Shown piece by piece: positions 52,443-61,943 of a DNA stretch of 64,000 bases (its first letter is position 1; every line of letters starts with the position of its first letter). The stretch is from Methylosinus sp. LW4. Its GTDB lineage: Bacteria; Pseudomonadota; Alphaproteobacteria; Rhizobiales; Beijerinckiaceae. The position numbers and the translations under genes are program-made. The stretch is from positions 3,296,667 through 3,360,666 of the forward strand of contig NZ_KB900626.1 in NCBI RefSeq assembly GCF_000379125.1. The letters run 5' to 3'. The notes beneath the pieces are model-generated. The model did no database searches, was not told the origin of the DNA, and saw only the letters and a list, made by a program, of their open reading frames with translations.

Positions 52443-54278
52443 TCAGTTCAGGTCGATCTTGGCGGCGGACAGGGCGATCATCGTCGAGCTGATCTCTATC
52501 TTGCTCGGCGTCAGCTTTATCGAGCTCGCGCCCGTTGTCAGCGTGATCGTGTCGCCGAGCGATTCGATCGTTATGCTCTGATCGACAGTCGTCGCATCCT
52601 TGCCGCCATGAATCGTCGTCTTGCGCGAGCCGCTCTGCAATGTCAGCTCGTCGCCGCCGCTCTTCAGCGTCGTCTTGCGCGAGGCGCCGCCGCCGGAGAA
52701 GGCTTCGCCGATCTCGGTCGTCTCCGAATTGCGGATTACGACATCGTGATCCTTCTCCGCATGCATGCGGATTTTCTCGTGGCCCTTGCTGTCCTCGAAC
52801 ATGAATTCATTGTAGCCGCCATGGCCCTTGGAGGAGTCGGATTTGATCCCCGACTGCGTGTTGTTGTCCGGCAGCTTATAGGGAAATTTATTGCCGCCAT
52901 TATACACGGCGCCGACGACGATCGGCTTGTCGGGATCGCCCTCCAGAAATTCGACGACCACCTCCATGCCGATGCGCGGAATGAATTGCGCGCCCCAGCC
53001 GGGGCCGGACCATAGCTGCGCGACGCGCATCCAGCAGGAACGCTTGTCCTCGCGGTCCCAATGGAAGCGCACCTTGATCATTCCATGGCCGTCGGGATCG
53101 GTGTCGATCTCCTCGCTGTCGGCGTCCTTGTCGCGCGCGACCACCTTCGCGGTCTGCGGCCCATGCACGAGCGGCCGCGGCGTCACCAGGGGCGCGCGAA
53201 AGACGCGATCGGCCGGCTGCAGCTCGTAATTGCCGTGATAGGGCTGGCGCCCGTCGAGCCCGCCAGTGGAGCGAAACGCCTCGTCGGCGAAATGATGCGA
53301 GCAGCGGACGATGAGATATTGCTTGTTCTCCGCCGTGGTCGGATGGCGGTCGAGCGTGGCGAGCCCGCCCGGAAAGAGGCTGGGCGCCTGGCCCGATGCG
53401 TAGCGGCGATAGTCGATCGCCTGCTCGGCCTCGAGCCGCGCGTCGGCATAGAGGCGCCCGTCGCTCGCATTCTGGTATTTGCCGGGATAGTCGTAATATT
53501 CGTAGGTCGTCGCGCGCGCGTAGCTCTCGGAGCCCTGCGTCCTGGCCTTGAGATTGGAGCCCGGCTCGCGAAAGGCGTAGTCGCGCAGCTCGATCTTGCC
53601 GGTGCGGAAGCGTCGCTCCGACGACCAGGAGAGCAGCGCCTGCTCCTGCTGCGTCAGGCCGGCCAGCGCATTGGCGAAGACGATGGAGGCGCCGCCCTCT
53701 ATCGCCTGATGCGAGGAGCGCGAGTCGGACAGAACCATCGTGTGCGCGCCGTCCGCGTGCTTGAAGTAGTAATAGATTCCGTGCTGCTCCATGAGCCGCG
53801 AGACGAAATCGAAATCGGTCTCGCGATATTGCACGCAATAGTCGAGCTCGGGATAGCTGCGCTTGGTCGCTTTCTCGATCGTTATGTTGCGCTCGCCGAG
53901 AATGTCGGCGACGATGGCGAGCGCCGACTTGTGATGGAAGATGCGGCAATTGGTCGTGCGCGTCAGCAGCCATAGGGCCGGCCGCAGCACGAAGCGATAG
54001 ACATAGAGATCCTCGAAGGCGCCGATCGCCTGCGCCTCCGCGACGATTCCGTTGAAATGACGTTGCGGCCGATCGAGCAGCGACAGAGCCACTGTGCAGT
54101 CGCGGCCGAGCAGCTGGTCGAAATCGACATTGGCGTCGGGACTGACCGTCTCGATGCGAACCTCGAACAGCTCGCTCAATCCTTCCGTCGCGTCGAGCGC
54201 CGTGATCGCGAGCTTGTCCTTTCCCAATGGCGTGGACAGGATTGCGATGCGGCCGTCCTGAATCAATATGTCAGACAT
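52443..54278 (-). CDS. vgrG: T6SS spike protein VgrG (TssI)
   Basis: A 611-residue spike from ATG 54278 (longer in-frame starts would run into the divergent promoter region). The gp27-like part has LSELFEVRIETVS and VQYRETDFDFVSRLMEQHGIYYYFKH; the gp5 part has SCWMRVAQLWSGPGWGAQFIPRIGMEVVVEFLEGDPD. The C-terminal beta-helix ends ITLTTGASSIKLTPSKIEISS, with no added effector domain. A PAAR tip is not seen nearby. It is the first gene of the minus-strand arm. Confidence 0.97.
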   Translation of the reverse strand: MSDILIQDGRIAILSTPLGKDKLAITALDATEGLSELFEVRIETVSPDANVDFDQLLGRDCTVALSLLDRPQRHFNGIVAEAQAIGAFEDLYVYRFVLRPALWLLTRTTNCRIFHHKSALAIVADILGERNITIEKATKRSYPELDYCVQYRETDFDFVSRLMEQHGIYYYFKHADGAHTMVLSDSRSSHQAIEGGASIVFANALAGLTQQEQALLSWSSERRFRTGKIELRDYAFREPGSNLKARTQGSESYARATTYEYYDYPGKYQNASDGRLYADARLEAEQAIDYRRYASGQAPSLFPGGLATLDRHPTTAENKQYLIVRCSHHFADEAFRSTGGLDGRQPYHGNYELQPADRVFRAPLVTPRPLVHGPQTAKVVARDKDADSEEIDTDPDGHGMIKVRFHWDREDKRSCWMRVAQLWSGPGWGAQFIPRIGMEVVVEFLEGDPDKPIVVGAVYNGGNKFPYKLPDNNTQSGIKSDSSKGHGGYNEFMFEDSKGHEKIRMHAEKDHDVVIRNSETTEIGEAFSGGGASRKTTLKSGGDELTLQSGSRKTTIHGGKDATTVDQSITIESLGDTITLTTGASSIKLTPSKIEISSTMIALSAAKIDLN

Positions 54279-54327
54279 GGTGCATCCGAAGCTCGAAACG
54301 ATCCTGGAAAGCGAAACGGGTAAGCCC

Positions 54328-54356
54328 TTGACGATACGTAACGGCAAAAATAGTGT
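54328..54356 (+). promoter_or_regulatory. Possible promoter of the plus-strand T6SS operon
   Basis: TTGACG (54328-54333), a 17-base spacer and TAGTGT (54351-54356) lie in the 109-base gap between divergent vgrG and the OmpA-type lipoprotein, 31 bases before its TTG start. The -10 match is only fair. No sigma54-type GG-N10-GC element was seen. Confidence 0.35.
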
Positions 54357-54387
54357 CGAGAAGTATTTTTGCGCCGGGGACGACATA

Positions 54388-54933
54388 TTGGGACGCAAGC
54401 TTCTTCTCGCTCTCGCATTGTCGACGGTTGCGGCCTGTGCGCCGTCGACTCTCAGCCGCGCCGATGACGCGCCGGCCTATTCCGCAACGGATATCGTTCG
54501 ACATTTCGCCGCCGAGCCGTCCTTCGGCGCGGCGCGCTCGCTGTGCATCGGCGCAGCGGCGGATTGCCCCGGCGACGCGGCGGAGAAAGCCACGCGGAAC
54601 GAGGCCTTCGACCTCGAGGTGACATTCGAGCTCGGCTCCGATCGGCTGACGGCGCGCGCGCGCAAAAATCTCGACCAATTCGCCGAGGCGCTGCGCGATC
54701 CGGCGCTCGCCGCGCGACGTTTTCATGTCGACGGCCATACCGATGCGCGCGGCCGCGACGAGACCAATCTGCGGCTGTCGCAACGTCGCGCCGAAGCGGT
54801 GCGCAACTATCTGGTTTCGGCGGGGATCGACGCTGCGCGGCTGGATGCGCAAGGCTATGGCCGCGCGCGGCCGAAAGCGCGCGATCCGCTCGACCCGGCC
54901 AATCGCCGCGTCGAAACCCGCGCGGAGGATTGA
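54388..54933 (+). CDS. OmpA-family outer-membrane lipoprotein of the T6SS cluster
   Basis: A 181-residue protein if it starts at TTG 54388, behind GGGGA. The N-terminus LGRKLLLALALSTVAAC ends in a lipobox (VAAC), so it should be a lipoprotein. The open frame reaches back to 54268 but would overlap vgrG on the other strand and add a signal-less leader. The C-terminal OmpA domain has VDGHTDARGRDETNLRLSQRRAEAV and the NRRVE end. Peptidoglycan binding is likely. It precedes tssA by six bases and may stand in for the missing TssJ lipoprotein or TagL. Confidence 0.85.
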   Translation: MGRKLLLALALSTVAACAPSTLSRADDAPAYSATDIVRHFAAEPSFGAARSLCIGAAADCPGDAAEKATRNEAFDLEVTFELGSDRLTARARKNLDQFAEALRDPALAARRFHVDGHTDARGRDETNLRLSQRRAEAVRNYLVSAGIDAARLDAQGYGRARPKARDPLDPANRRVETRAED

Positions 54934-54939
54934 GCGGCC

Positions 54940-56523
54940 ATGGCGATCGTCGATCCGGCCTTTCTCTCGTCGCCCGTCTCCGAGGCGGATCCTTGCGGCC
55001 CCGATCTCGACGAGAACGGCGACGCCGCCTTCATGAATTTCTTCGCCTTCGCGCCGTTTCAACTTCCCGAGACCTTCTTTACCGACGGCCGGCCTTTCGA
55101 CCCGACCGACAATGAATTCCGAGAAGCCATAGAATACATACCGGCCATGCTCGCCGATGTGATGAAGCGCACACGCGATCTGCGCCTCATGGTTTTTCTG
55201 GCGCGTCTCGCCATTCTCAAGCGCAACCTCGACGAGTTCGTCGACACGGTCGCAGCCATGGCGACCTTGCTGGAACGCTATTGGGACGGCGTGCATCCGC
55301 GCCCCCGCGACGGATCGGTGAAGGCGCGCGCCGATATTCTCGACGAGCTGGACAGCTCTGTCGTGACGATCTCGCTGCAATTCGTCACGCTCCATGCGGA
55401 TCGGCGCAAGGGCAATATCGCCTTTCGCTCCATTGTGCTCGCCGAGCAGGAGAAGGCGGCCGAAGGCGCAGAGGGCGGCGAGAAGCCCGCGGGCGGCCGC
55501 ATAGCGGCGATGACGCAGGAGCAGATCGTGCGCGTCCTCGCCGACGCGGGCGAGGAGGCCGTCGCGGCGACGCGCGCCAGCTTCCGGCGGCTCGAGGCGG
55601 CGCTGAAGACTATTCGCGCCCGTTTCGCCGAGCATACGAGCGGCGCGGAGACGCCGGAATTCGGCGCGCTGCTGAAGGTCGTCGGCGGCGTGCTGACCTT
55701 CTTTTCCTTGGCGTTTCCCGATCCGACGGCGCCGGAGCCGGAAGAGGGTGAAGGAGACGAAGCGGGCGGGAGCGCGGCGCGCGGCGCCATCGCCTGCGCC
55801 GCCGACGCGCGCCGCGCGCTCGATGCGGCGAAGGATTATTTCTGCCTCTTCGAGCCGTCCAATCCCGCGCTGCCGCTGGTCGCGCAGGCGATCGTCCTGC
55901 AGGGCAAGACCTTCATAGAGGTGCTGGCCGCTCTGCTGCCGGACCGTCACGCCTATGCGCAATTTTCGATCGGCGGCGAGAACGCCTTCAAGCTGGCCGT
56001 CGCGCCGCTCGGCGACATGACGCCGTCGCGCGCCGAATATTTCGACGAGCGCCAGACGCCGCGCAAGACGCGCCGCGCGGCGCGGCCGGCGCCGTTGCTG
56101 ATCGAGGCGCCGGCTCCCGAGGAGCCTGCGCCTTTCGAGGAAGAGAGAGCAGAGCCGGAGAGCATAGAGCAAGAGGCGCAAGCGAGCGCCGAGGAGCCGG
56201 ACGCGGCGGTGAGCGCCGCCGCGCAGGACGATCTCGCGGAGACGAGCGAGATCGAGGCGCCGGCTCCGATCGTCGTCGAGCCGGAGCAGGTCGAGCCGGA
56301 GCCGGAGGCGATCGAATACGTCGAGGATTATGAGATCGACGCTCCGAGCTTCTCGGCGACGACGCGCGTGCAGGCCTTGCTGTTGCTGGACGATATCGCG
56401 CGCTATTTCCGCATCGCCGAGCCGTCGAGCCCAATTCCTTGCCTCATCGATCGCGCCCGCGCGCTCGCCGACAAGGACTTCATCGCCGTGCTCGGCGCCG
56501 TGCTCGAACGCGAGGAGAGCTGA
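54940..56523 (+). CDS. tssA: T6SS protein TssA
   Basis: A 527-residue protein with the ImpA N-terminal domain (FLSSPVSEADPCGPDLDENGDAAFMNFF...RYWDGVHPRPRDG). A Glu/Pro-rich acidic linker (about 370-460) precedes a C-terminal block (VQALLLLDDIARYFRIAEPSSPIPCLIDRA). TssA organises baseplate and sheath assembly. The C-terminus differs from the long ring-forming TssA of Pseudomonas and fits the Rhizobiales form. Confidence 0.92.
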   Translation: MAIVDPAFLSSPVSEADPCGPDLDENGDAAFMNFFAFAPFQLPETFFTDGRPFDPTDNEFREAIEYIPAMLADVMKRTRDLRLMVFLARLAILKRNLDEFVDTVAAMATLLERYWDGVHPRPRDGSVKARADILDELDSSVVTISLQFVTLHADRRKGNIAFRSIVLAEQEKAAEGAEGGEKPAGGRIAAMTQEQIVRVLADAGEEAVAATRASFRRLEAALKTIRARFAEHTSGAETPEFGALLKVVGGVLTFFSLAFPDPTAPEPEEGEGDEAGGSAARGAIACAADARRALDAAKDYFCLFEPSNPALPLVAQAIVLQGKTFIEVLAALLPDRHAYAQFSIGGENAFKLAVAPLGDMTPSRAEYFDERQTPRKTRRAARPAPLLIEAPAPEEPAPFEEERAEPESIEQEAQASAEEPDAAVSAAAQDDLAETSEIEAPAPIVVEPEQVEPEPEAIEYVEDYEIDAPSFSATTRVQALLLLDDIARYFRIAEPSSPIPCLIDRARALADKDFIAVLGAVLEREES

Positions 56524-56546
56524 CGGCCGTCGTAAGATTGACACGA

Positions 56547-56562
56547 GTGTGCGCCATCACAC
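56547..56562. promoter_or_regulatory. Inverted repeat upstream of tssB
   Basis: GTGTG-CGCCAT-CACAC lies in the 167-base gap between tssA and tssB. A TTGACA hexamer at 56634-56639, without a clear -10, lies between it and tssB. Together they hint at a second promoter for the sheath genes. Weak evidence. Confidence 0.3.
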
Positions 56563-56690
56563 AGCGATTTTAAGCGGTTCGACGAGTATACGGAGGGCAG
56601 CGCGAACACGAGCCGACTCGGCGCGTCCACGGCTTGACAGTTTCGCGATGCTCGGCTTCTCTATCGCGAATTCATAAAGGATTATTGTAT

Positions 56691-57230
56691 ATGGCGAAGA
56701 TGAGTGGGCAGAAATTCATCGCGCGCAATCGCCCTCCGCGAGTTCAAATCGAATATGTCGATCCGACCGCCGACGAGAAGGTCGAGCTTCCCTTCGTGAT
56801 GGGCGTGCTGGCCGATCTCTCCGGCAATTCGCCCGGCCACGGCAAGGAAGACTTCGACAAGGGAACTGCGGCGACCCGCAAGTTCGTCGAGTTCGACATG
56901 GATAATTTCGACGAGCGCATGAGCTCCGAGCATGGCGTTCGTCCGGGCGTCAGCTTCCATGTCGACAACAAGCTCTCCGATCAGCCGGGCGAGAAGCTGA
57001 GCGTGAAGCTCGATTTCAAGAGCATGGCCGATTTCAGCCCCGCCGCCGTCGCCAAGCAGGTGCCGGTGCTCGCCGAGCTGCTCGAGGCGCGGCAAAAGCT
57101 CGCCAATCTGCGCGTCTATATGGACGGCAAGGACGCCGCCAACCAGCAATTGCGGGCTTTGCTGAAGGACCCGCAAAAGATGGAAGCGCTCAAGGAATTC
57201 CTCTCCGCGACCCGATCGGGCGACAAATGA
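56691..57230 (+). CDS. tssB: T6SS contractile sheath small subunit TssB (VipA)
   Basis: A 179-residue protein from ATG 56691 behind AAGGA. Start MAKMSGQKFIARNRPPRVQIEY and the stretches LPFVMGVLADLSG and VDNKLSDQPGEKLSVKLDFKSMADFSP are the family signature. It forms the sheath with TssC, whose start overlaps its stop by four bases. Confidence 0.97.
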   Translation: MAKMSGQKFIARNRPPRVQIEYVDPTADEKVELPFVMGVLADLSGNSPGHGKEDFDKGTAATRKFVEFDMDNFDERMSSEHGVRPGVSFHVDNKLSDQPGEKLSVKLDFKSMADFSPAAVAKQVPVLAELLEARQKLANLRVYMDGKDAANQQLRALLKDPQKMEALKEFLSATRSGDK

Positions 57231-58750
57231 GCGAGGCGCAAGTGACCACAGAGCTCACACAGACCGAAGCCGCTGTCGCCACGACCGGCGGCGAACTCGA
57301 CGAATTTCTGCAATCGCTGAAGCAGAGCTTCAAGCCGCCGAAGGACGAATCCGCGGCCAAGGAGCAGAATGCGCGCGTCCAGGACGCGATCTCCATCTTC
57401 GTCAATCAGGCGTTGTCCAATACGGACGCCGTCATCAAGGACGATGTGCTCGACACGATCGAGCGGCTGATCGCCTCCATCGACGAGAAGCTGACGGCCC
57501 AGCTCAACGAGATCATCCACGCCGAGGAGTTCCAGAAGATCGAGAGCGCCTGGCGCGGGCTGCATCATCTCGTCTACAGCTCGGAGACGGACGCCACGCT
57601 GAAGATTCGCGTGCTGAACATCTCCAAGACGGAACTCTATCAGCATCTGAAGGACTATCCCAAAGCGAAATGGGACCAGAGCGAGCTGTTCAAGCGGGTC
57701 TATGAGGAGGAATATGGCCAGCTCGGCGGCCAGCCCTATGGCGCGCTCGTCGGCGACTATTATTTCAGCCATCATCCGACCGATGTGCAGCTGCTGCGCG
57801 ATCTCAGCAAGATCGCCGCGGCCGCCCATGCGCCCTTCATCACCGCCGCCGATCCGAGCCTGATGCGCATGGACAGCTGGAACGAGCTGTCCAATCCGCG
57901 CGACATCGGCAAGGTGTTCGACACGCCGGAATACGCCGCCTGGAAGAGCCTGCGCGATTCGGAGGACGCCAAATATCTCGGCCTCACTCTGCCGCGCGTG
58001 CTGGCGCGCCTGCCTTACGGCGCCGCGTCCGAGCCGGTCGAGGAATTCGGCTTCGAGGAAGACACCGACGGCCACAAGGGCGAGAAATACGCCTGGATGA
58101 ACTCCGCTTATGCGATGGCGGCGAACATCACCCGCGCCTTCAAGGACCACGGCTGGTGCTCGCGCATTCGCGGCGTCGAATCGGGCGGCGAGGTCGAGGA
58201 TTTGCCGACGCATACTTTCCCGACGGACGATGGCGGCGTCGATCTCAAATGCCCGACGGAGATCGCCATCAGCGACCGCCGCGAGGCGGAGCTAGCCAAG
58301 GCCGGGCTGATGCCGCTCATCCATCGCAAGAACACCGATCGCGCGGTGTTCATCGGCGCGCAATCGCTGGCGCGTCCGAAGGAATACAACAACGACCCGG
58401 ACGCCACCGCCTCCAGCAATCTCGCGGCGCGCCTTCCTTACATGTTCGCAGTGTGCCGCTTCGCACATTATCTGAAGGTCATGGTGCGCGATAAGATTGG
58501 CTCCACCAAGGAGAAGGAGGAGCTGCAGAGATGGTTGCAGAACTGGATCGTCCAATATGTCGACGGCGACCCGACCAATTCGTCCGATGAGGTGAAGCGC
58601 AAGAAGCCTCTCGCCGGCGCGAAGATCACCATCGTCCCGAATGAGGAAAATCCAGGATATTATTCCGCGACATTCGAGTTGCGGCCCCATTATCAGCTGG
58701 AAGGCATGAATATCGGAATGCGCCTCGTGTCCCGTCTCCCGATCAAATAG
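57227..58750 (+). CDS. tssC: T6SS contractile sheath large subunit TssC (VipB)
   Basis: A 507-residue sheath subunit, normal length. Family motifs include ESAWRGLHHLVYSSETD, PYGALVGDYYFSHHPTDVQLL and, near the C-terminus, LPYMFAVCRFAHYLKVM and YYSATFELRPHYQLEGMNI. Its helices pack with TssB. It is followed 72 bases later by hcp; that gap has a small ATCGC/GCGAT hairpin and a good AAAGGA. Confidence 0.98.
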   Translation: MSEAQVTTELTQTEAAVATTGGELDEFLQSLKQSFKPPKDESAAKEQNARVQDAISIFVNQALSNTDAVIKDDVLDTIERLIASIDEKLTAQLNEIIHAEEFQKIESAWRGLHHLVYSSETDATLKIRVLNISKTELYQHLKDYPKAKWDQSELFKRVYEEEYGQLGGQPYGALVGDYYFSHHPTDVQLLRDLSKIAAAAHAPFITAADPSLMRMDSWNELSNPRDIGKVFDTPEYAAWKSLRDSEDAKYLGLTLPRVLARLPYGAASEPVEEFGFEEDTDGHKGEKYAWMNSAYAMAANITRAFKDHGWCSRIRGVESGGEVEDLPTHTFPTDDGGVDLKCPTEIAISDRREAELAKAGLMPLIHRKNTDRAVFIGAQSLARPKEYNNDPDATASSNLAARLPYMFAVCRFAHYLKVMVRDKIGSTKEKEELQRWLQNWIVQYVDGDPTNSSDEVKRKKPLAGAKITIVPNEENPGYYSATFELRPHYQLEGMNIGMRLVSRLPIK

Positions 58751-58822
58751 GGAAGACGGCGAGGATCGCGAAAAAGCGATTTCATGCATCGATCTTTCGA
58801 ACCCGATCAAAGGATATAGACA

Positions 58823-59305
58823 ATGGCGACCGATATTTTTCTCAAGTTCACTTCCAAGGTCGAAGGCGAATCGTCCGACAGCAAGCACAAGGGCGAGATC
58901 GAAATCTCGAGCTATGGATTCGGCGTGACCAACCAGGGCACCTCCGGCCATGGCGGCGGCGCCGGCGCCGGCAAGGCGGATTTCCAGGATCTGCATTTCA
59001 CCAAATCCGTCGACAAATCCACGCCGAACCTTCTCAAATTCACCGCCGAGGGCAAGCATTTCGAGGAGGCGCTGATCACCGTCCGCAAGGCCGGCGGCGG
59101 CCAGCAGGAATATCTCAAGATCACGCTCAACGATGTGTTCATCACCTCCTATCACAGCGACGGACACAGCGGCGCAGTGCCGTCGGAGAGCTTCACGCTC
59201 AACTTCACCAAGGTGAAGCTGGAATACAGCCCGCAAAAGGCCGACGGCTCGCTGGAGCCCAGCATCAGCGGCGGCTACAATGTGAAAGAGAACAAGTCGT
59301 TCTGA
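58823..59305 (+). CDS. hcp: T6SS tube protein Hcp (TssD)
   Basis: A 160-residue Hcp starting MATDIFLKFTSKVEGESSDSKHKGEIEISSYGFGV, the usual N-terminus. HFTKSVDKSTPNLLKFTAEGKHFEEALITVRKAGGG and the terminal FTKVKLEY strand fit the hexameric tube protein. No C-terminal effector extension is present. It lies between tssC and tssE. Confidence 0.98.
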   Translation: MATDIFLKFTSKVEGESSDSKHKGEIEISSYGFGVTNQGTSGHGGGAGAGKADFQDLHFTKSVDKSTPNLLKFTAEGKHFEEALITVRKAGGGQQEYLKITLNDVFITSYHSDGHSGAVPSESFTLNFTKVKLEYSPQKADGSLEPSISGGYNVKENKSF

Positions 59306-59399
59306 CGATGAATGACGTGTCGGCGGCGCTCGCGCGACGAGGCCGCCGACCGTCGGTCGCATCGCTCGCCGCTATGCGACGCCGCGCGGGAAAAGCTCA

Positions 59400-59975
59400 A
59401 TGACCTCCTCGACGACGACGAGCGTTCGCCCGGCGGACCGGCTCAGCCCCCCTCTCATGCATGTGTTTCGCGCCGCGCATCGCGACCGCCGCGAGCAGGC
59501 GCGCGAGTCGGCGAAGCGCCAGGCGCTGCTCCGCGAGGGCGGAACGCCAGAGGCGGAGCGCAAGACGCGGCCGCAGCGCGCGCCCATCAATGAGCAGGAG
59601 CTGAAGGCGGAGGTCGAGCATGATGTCGCCGCGCTGATGAATCATGTCTCGATGGATTCGACGATCGATCTTTCGCCCTTCGCGCGCGTGCGCGGCTCCA
59701 TCCTCAATTACGGCTTCCCCGATCTCGCCAATCGCACCATGGACGAGCTGGAGGCGCGCGATCTTCATGGCGAGATCATCGCCGTGCTGAAGCAATATGA
59801 GCCGCGCCTCATTCCCGGCACGGTGCGCGTCACGCGCGACCGCTCGCCGGAGGCGTTGCAGGAGATTCGCTATATCGTCGACGGCCATCTCCTCTGCCAG
59901 CCGCTCAACGTTCCCATCGAGTTCGTCGCAAAATTCGAGGAAACGACGGGCAAGCTGCATCTTGCGCGGCGCTGA
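59400..59975 (+). CDS. tssE: T6SS baseplate protein TssE (gp25-like)
   Basis: A 191-residue gp25-like wedge protein. An N-terminal charged extension of about 60 residues is followed by the domain itself: VEHDVAALMNHVS, SILNYGFPDLANRT and RYIVDGHLLCQPLNVPIEFVAKF. gp25-like proteins start sheath polymerisation. tssF starts three bases after its stop. Confidence 0.95.
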   Translation: MTSSTTTSVRPADRLSPPLMHVFRAAHRDRREQARESAKRQALLREGGTPEAERKTRPQRAPINEQELKAEVEHDVAALMNHVSMDSTIDLSPFARVRGSILNYGFPDLANRTMDELEARDLHGEIIAVLKQYEPRLIPGTVRVTRDRSPEALQEIRYIVDGHLLCQPLNVPIEFVAKFEETTGKLHLARR

Positions 59976-59978
59976 GCG

Positions 59979-61943
59979 ATGAATCGCGAATTCCTCGATC
60001 TCTATAATCGCGAGCTCGATCTCTTCTACGAGCACGCCGCCGAATTCGCGGAAGAATATCCAGAGATCGCCAAGCGCCTCGGCGGCCTGCTCCGCGACCG
60101 CGCCGATCCCATGGCCGCGGGCCTATTGGAAGGCGCCGCCTTTCTCGCCGCGCGCGTGCAATTGAAGATCAAGCACGAGTTTCCCGAATTCGCCAATAAT
60201 CTCCTCGAGCAGCTCGTTCCGCATTATCTCGCGCCGACGCCCTCCGCCATGCTGGTGAAGGCGCTGCCGAAATATGGCGATTCAGCGCTCGCCGACGGCC
60301 GCCTGTTTCCGCGCGGCGCGCAGATCGACGCGACCTATCTCGAGGCCGATAAGGAGATCGCCTGCCGCTACACGCTGACGGCGCCGATCCGACTATGGCC
60401 CTTCTACATAAAATCCGCGGAATATTTCACCAGCGCCGCCGCGTTGCAGCCGCTCAAGATCAATGCGCGCCGCGAGACGGTCGCGGGCATGCGCATCACG
60501 CTCGTTGTCGCCGCGACGTCGGACCCCGCCGATGACGCGCGCGAGAAGGCCGCGCCGCCGCAGCCCTGGTCGCTGTTCAGCGACAATAAGGCGACGGAGC
60601 TGCCCTTCCATCTCGCCGGCGCCGAGGCGCACGCCAATGCGATCTATGAGCAGATCTTCGGCCATTGCACGGGCGTGTGGTTCCGCTACGTCGACGCCAA
60701 TAATGACGCCACCGTCATAGAGGCGCCGAAGGATTGCCTCCGCCAGCTCGGCATGGATGAGCAGGAATCGCTGCTGCCGCGCGACGATCGCATCTTCCGC
60801 GGCTTCGATCTGCTGCATGAATATTTCATGTTCTCGCGCAAGTTTCTCGGCTTCGAGCTCGCGCTCGATCGCGAGAAGGTGACGAGCCGCCTGCCTTCGC
60901 GCGTCATCGACATCGTCTTCGGCTTCGACGAGGTCAATAGCGCGCTGGCCGCCAGCGTGCAGAAGGACATGTTCGCGCTCTATGCGGCGCCGGCGGTCAA
61001 TCTCTTCGAGATGGCGACCGATCGCGTCTCCATCAAAGCCAATCGGCACGAATATCATGTCGTGCCCGACAAGAGCCGCTATCTCGATTATGAGCCGCAT
61101 CGGCTCATCGACGTCTTCGCGCATTTTCCCGGCAGCGTCGAAAAGCGCCCGGTGCGGCCGCTCTACGCCTCCTCCACCGATCTGCGCGAGAAGAATGCGC
61201 TGCAATACACCATCCGCCGCGCGCCGCGCCGGCGCACGATCGAGGAGAAGCGCTACGGGCCGGCGGGCGATTATTTCGGCACGGATCTCTTCATCTCGCT
61301 GAGCGACACGGGCGCGCTGGACGAGAACATCGGCGTCGCCGAGCTGAGCATTCGCGCGCTCTGCTCCAATCGCCATTTGCCCGAGCATTTGCCGATCGGC
61401 CAGAACCGCGTCGATTTTCGCCTCGCCGACGATGTCGAGCTCGATCTCGTTTGCCTCGCCGGCCCGACGCGGCCGGGCGAGTCGCTCGTCTCCTATCAGC
61501 GCCGCCGCGCCGAGACCGCGCATATGGGGACGGTCTCCTGGCGGCTCATCAATATGCTGAGCCTCAATCATCTCGGCCTCACGGAGCGCGAGGCGGGCGA
61601 CAACGCCCGCGCGCTGCGCGAGATATTGACGACATTCACCGAGCCCAATGACGCCGCCGGCGAAAGGCGCGTGCGCGGCGTGCTGTCGGTGGACAGCCGG
61701 CCGGTCGTGCGACGCATTCGTTGCGGCGGCGGCGTCGGTCCGGCGCGTGGCACGGAAGTGACCGTGACACTGGACGAGAAAGCCTTCGAAGGAACCGGCG
61801 CCTTTCTGCTCGGCGCGATTCTCGATCGCTTCTATTGCGAATATGCCGCCTTCAATCATTTCACCCAGCTCGTTCTGCGAACGACCGAGCGCGGCGAGAT
61901 TATGCGCTGGCCTGCGAGGCTCGGCGCGCGGAGGGCGCTTTGA
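59979..61943 (+). CDS. tssF: T6SS baseplate protein TssF
   Basis: A 654-residue wedge protein. The N-terminus NREFLDLYNRELDLFYEHAAEFAEEYPEIAKRL is the TssF signature, with ARVQLKIKHEFPEFANNLLEQLVPHYLAPTPS following. The C-terminal RRIRCGGGVGPARGTEVTVTLDE and FLLGAILDRFYCEYAAFNHFTQL segments are conserved. Its stop overlaps the tssG TTG start. Confidence 0.97.
   Translation: MNREFLDLYNRELDLFYEHAAEFAEEYPEIAKRLGGLLRDRADPMAAGLLEGAAFLAARVQLKIKHEFPEFANNLLEQLVPHYLAPTPSAMLVKALPKYGDSALADGRLFPRGAQIDATYLEADKEIACRYTLTAPIRLWPFYIKSAEYFTSAAALQPLKINARRETVAGMRITLVVAATSDPADDAREKAAPPQPWSLFSDNKATELPFHLAGAEAHANAIYEQIFGHCTGVWFRYVDANNDATVIEAPKDCLRQLGMDEQESLLPRDDRIFRGFDLLHEYFMFSRKFLGFELALDREKVTSRLPSRVIDIVFGFDEVNSALAASVQKDMFALYAAPAVNLFEMATDRVSIKANRHEYHVVPDKSRYLDYEPHRLIDVFAHFPGSVEKRPVRPLYASSTDLREKNALQYTIRRAPRRRTIEEKRYGPAGDYFGTDLFISLSDTGALDENIGVAELSIRALCSNRHLPEHLPIGQNRVDFRLADDVELDLVCLAGPTRPGESLVSYQRRRAETAHMGTVSWRLINMLSLNHLGLTEREAGDNARALREILTTFTEPNDAAGERRVRGVLSVDSRPVVRRIRCGGGVGPARGTEVTVTLDEKAFEGTGAFLLGAILDRFYCEYAAFNHFTQLVLRTTERGEIMRWPARLGARRAL

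Noticed and set aside
54268..54387. Earlier ATG start of the OmpA-type lipoprotein
   Set aside because: It would overlap vgrG and bury the lipoprotein signal 40 residues inside.
54271..56544. 757-residue minus-strand open frame opposite tssA and the OmpA lipoprotein
   Set aside because: Shadow of the plus-strand genes, with no recognisable fold.
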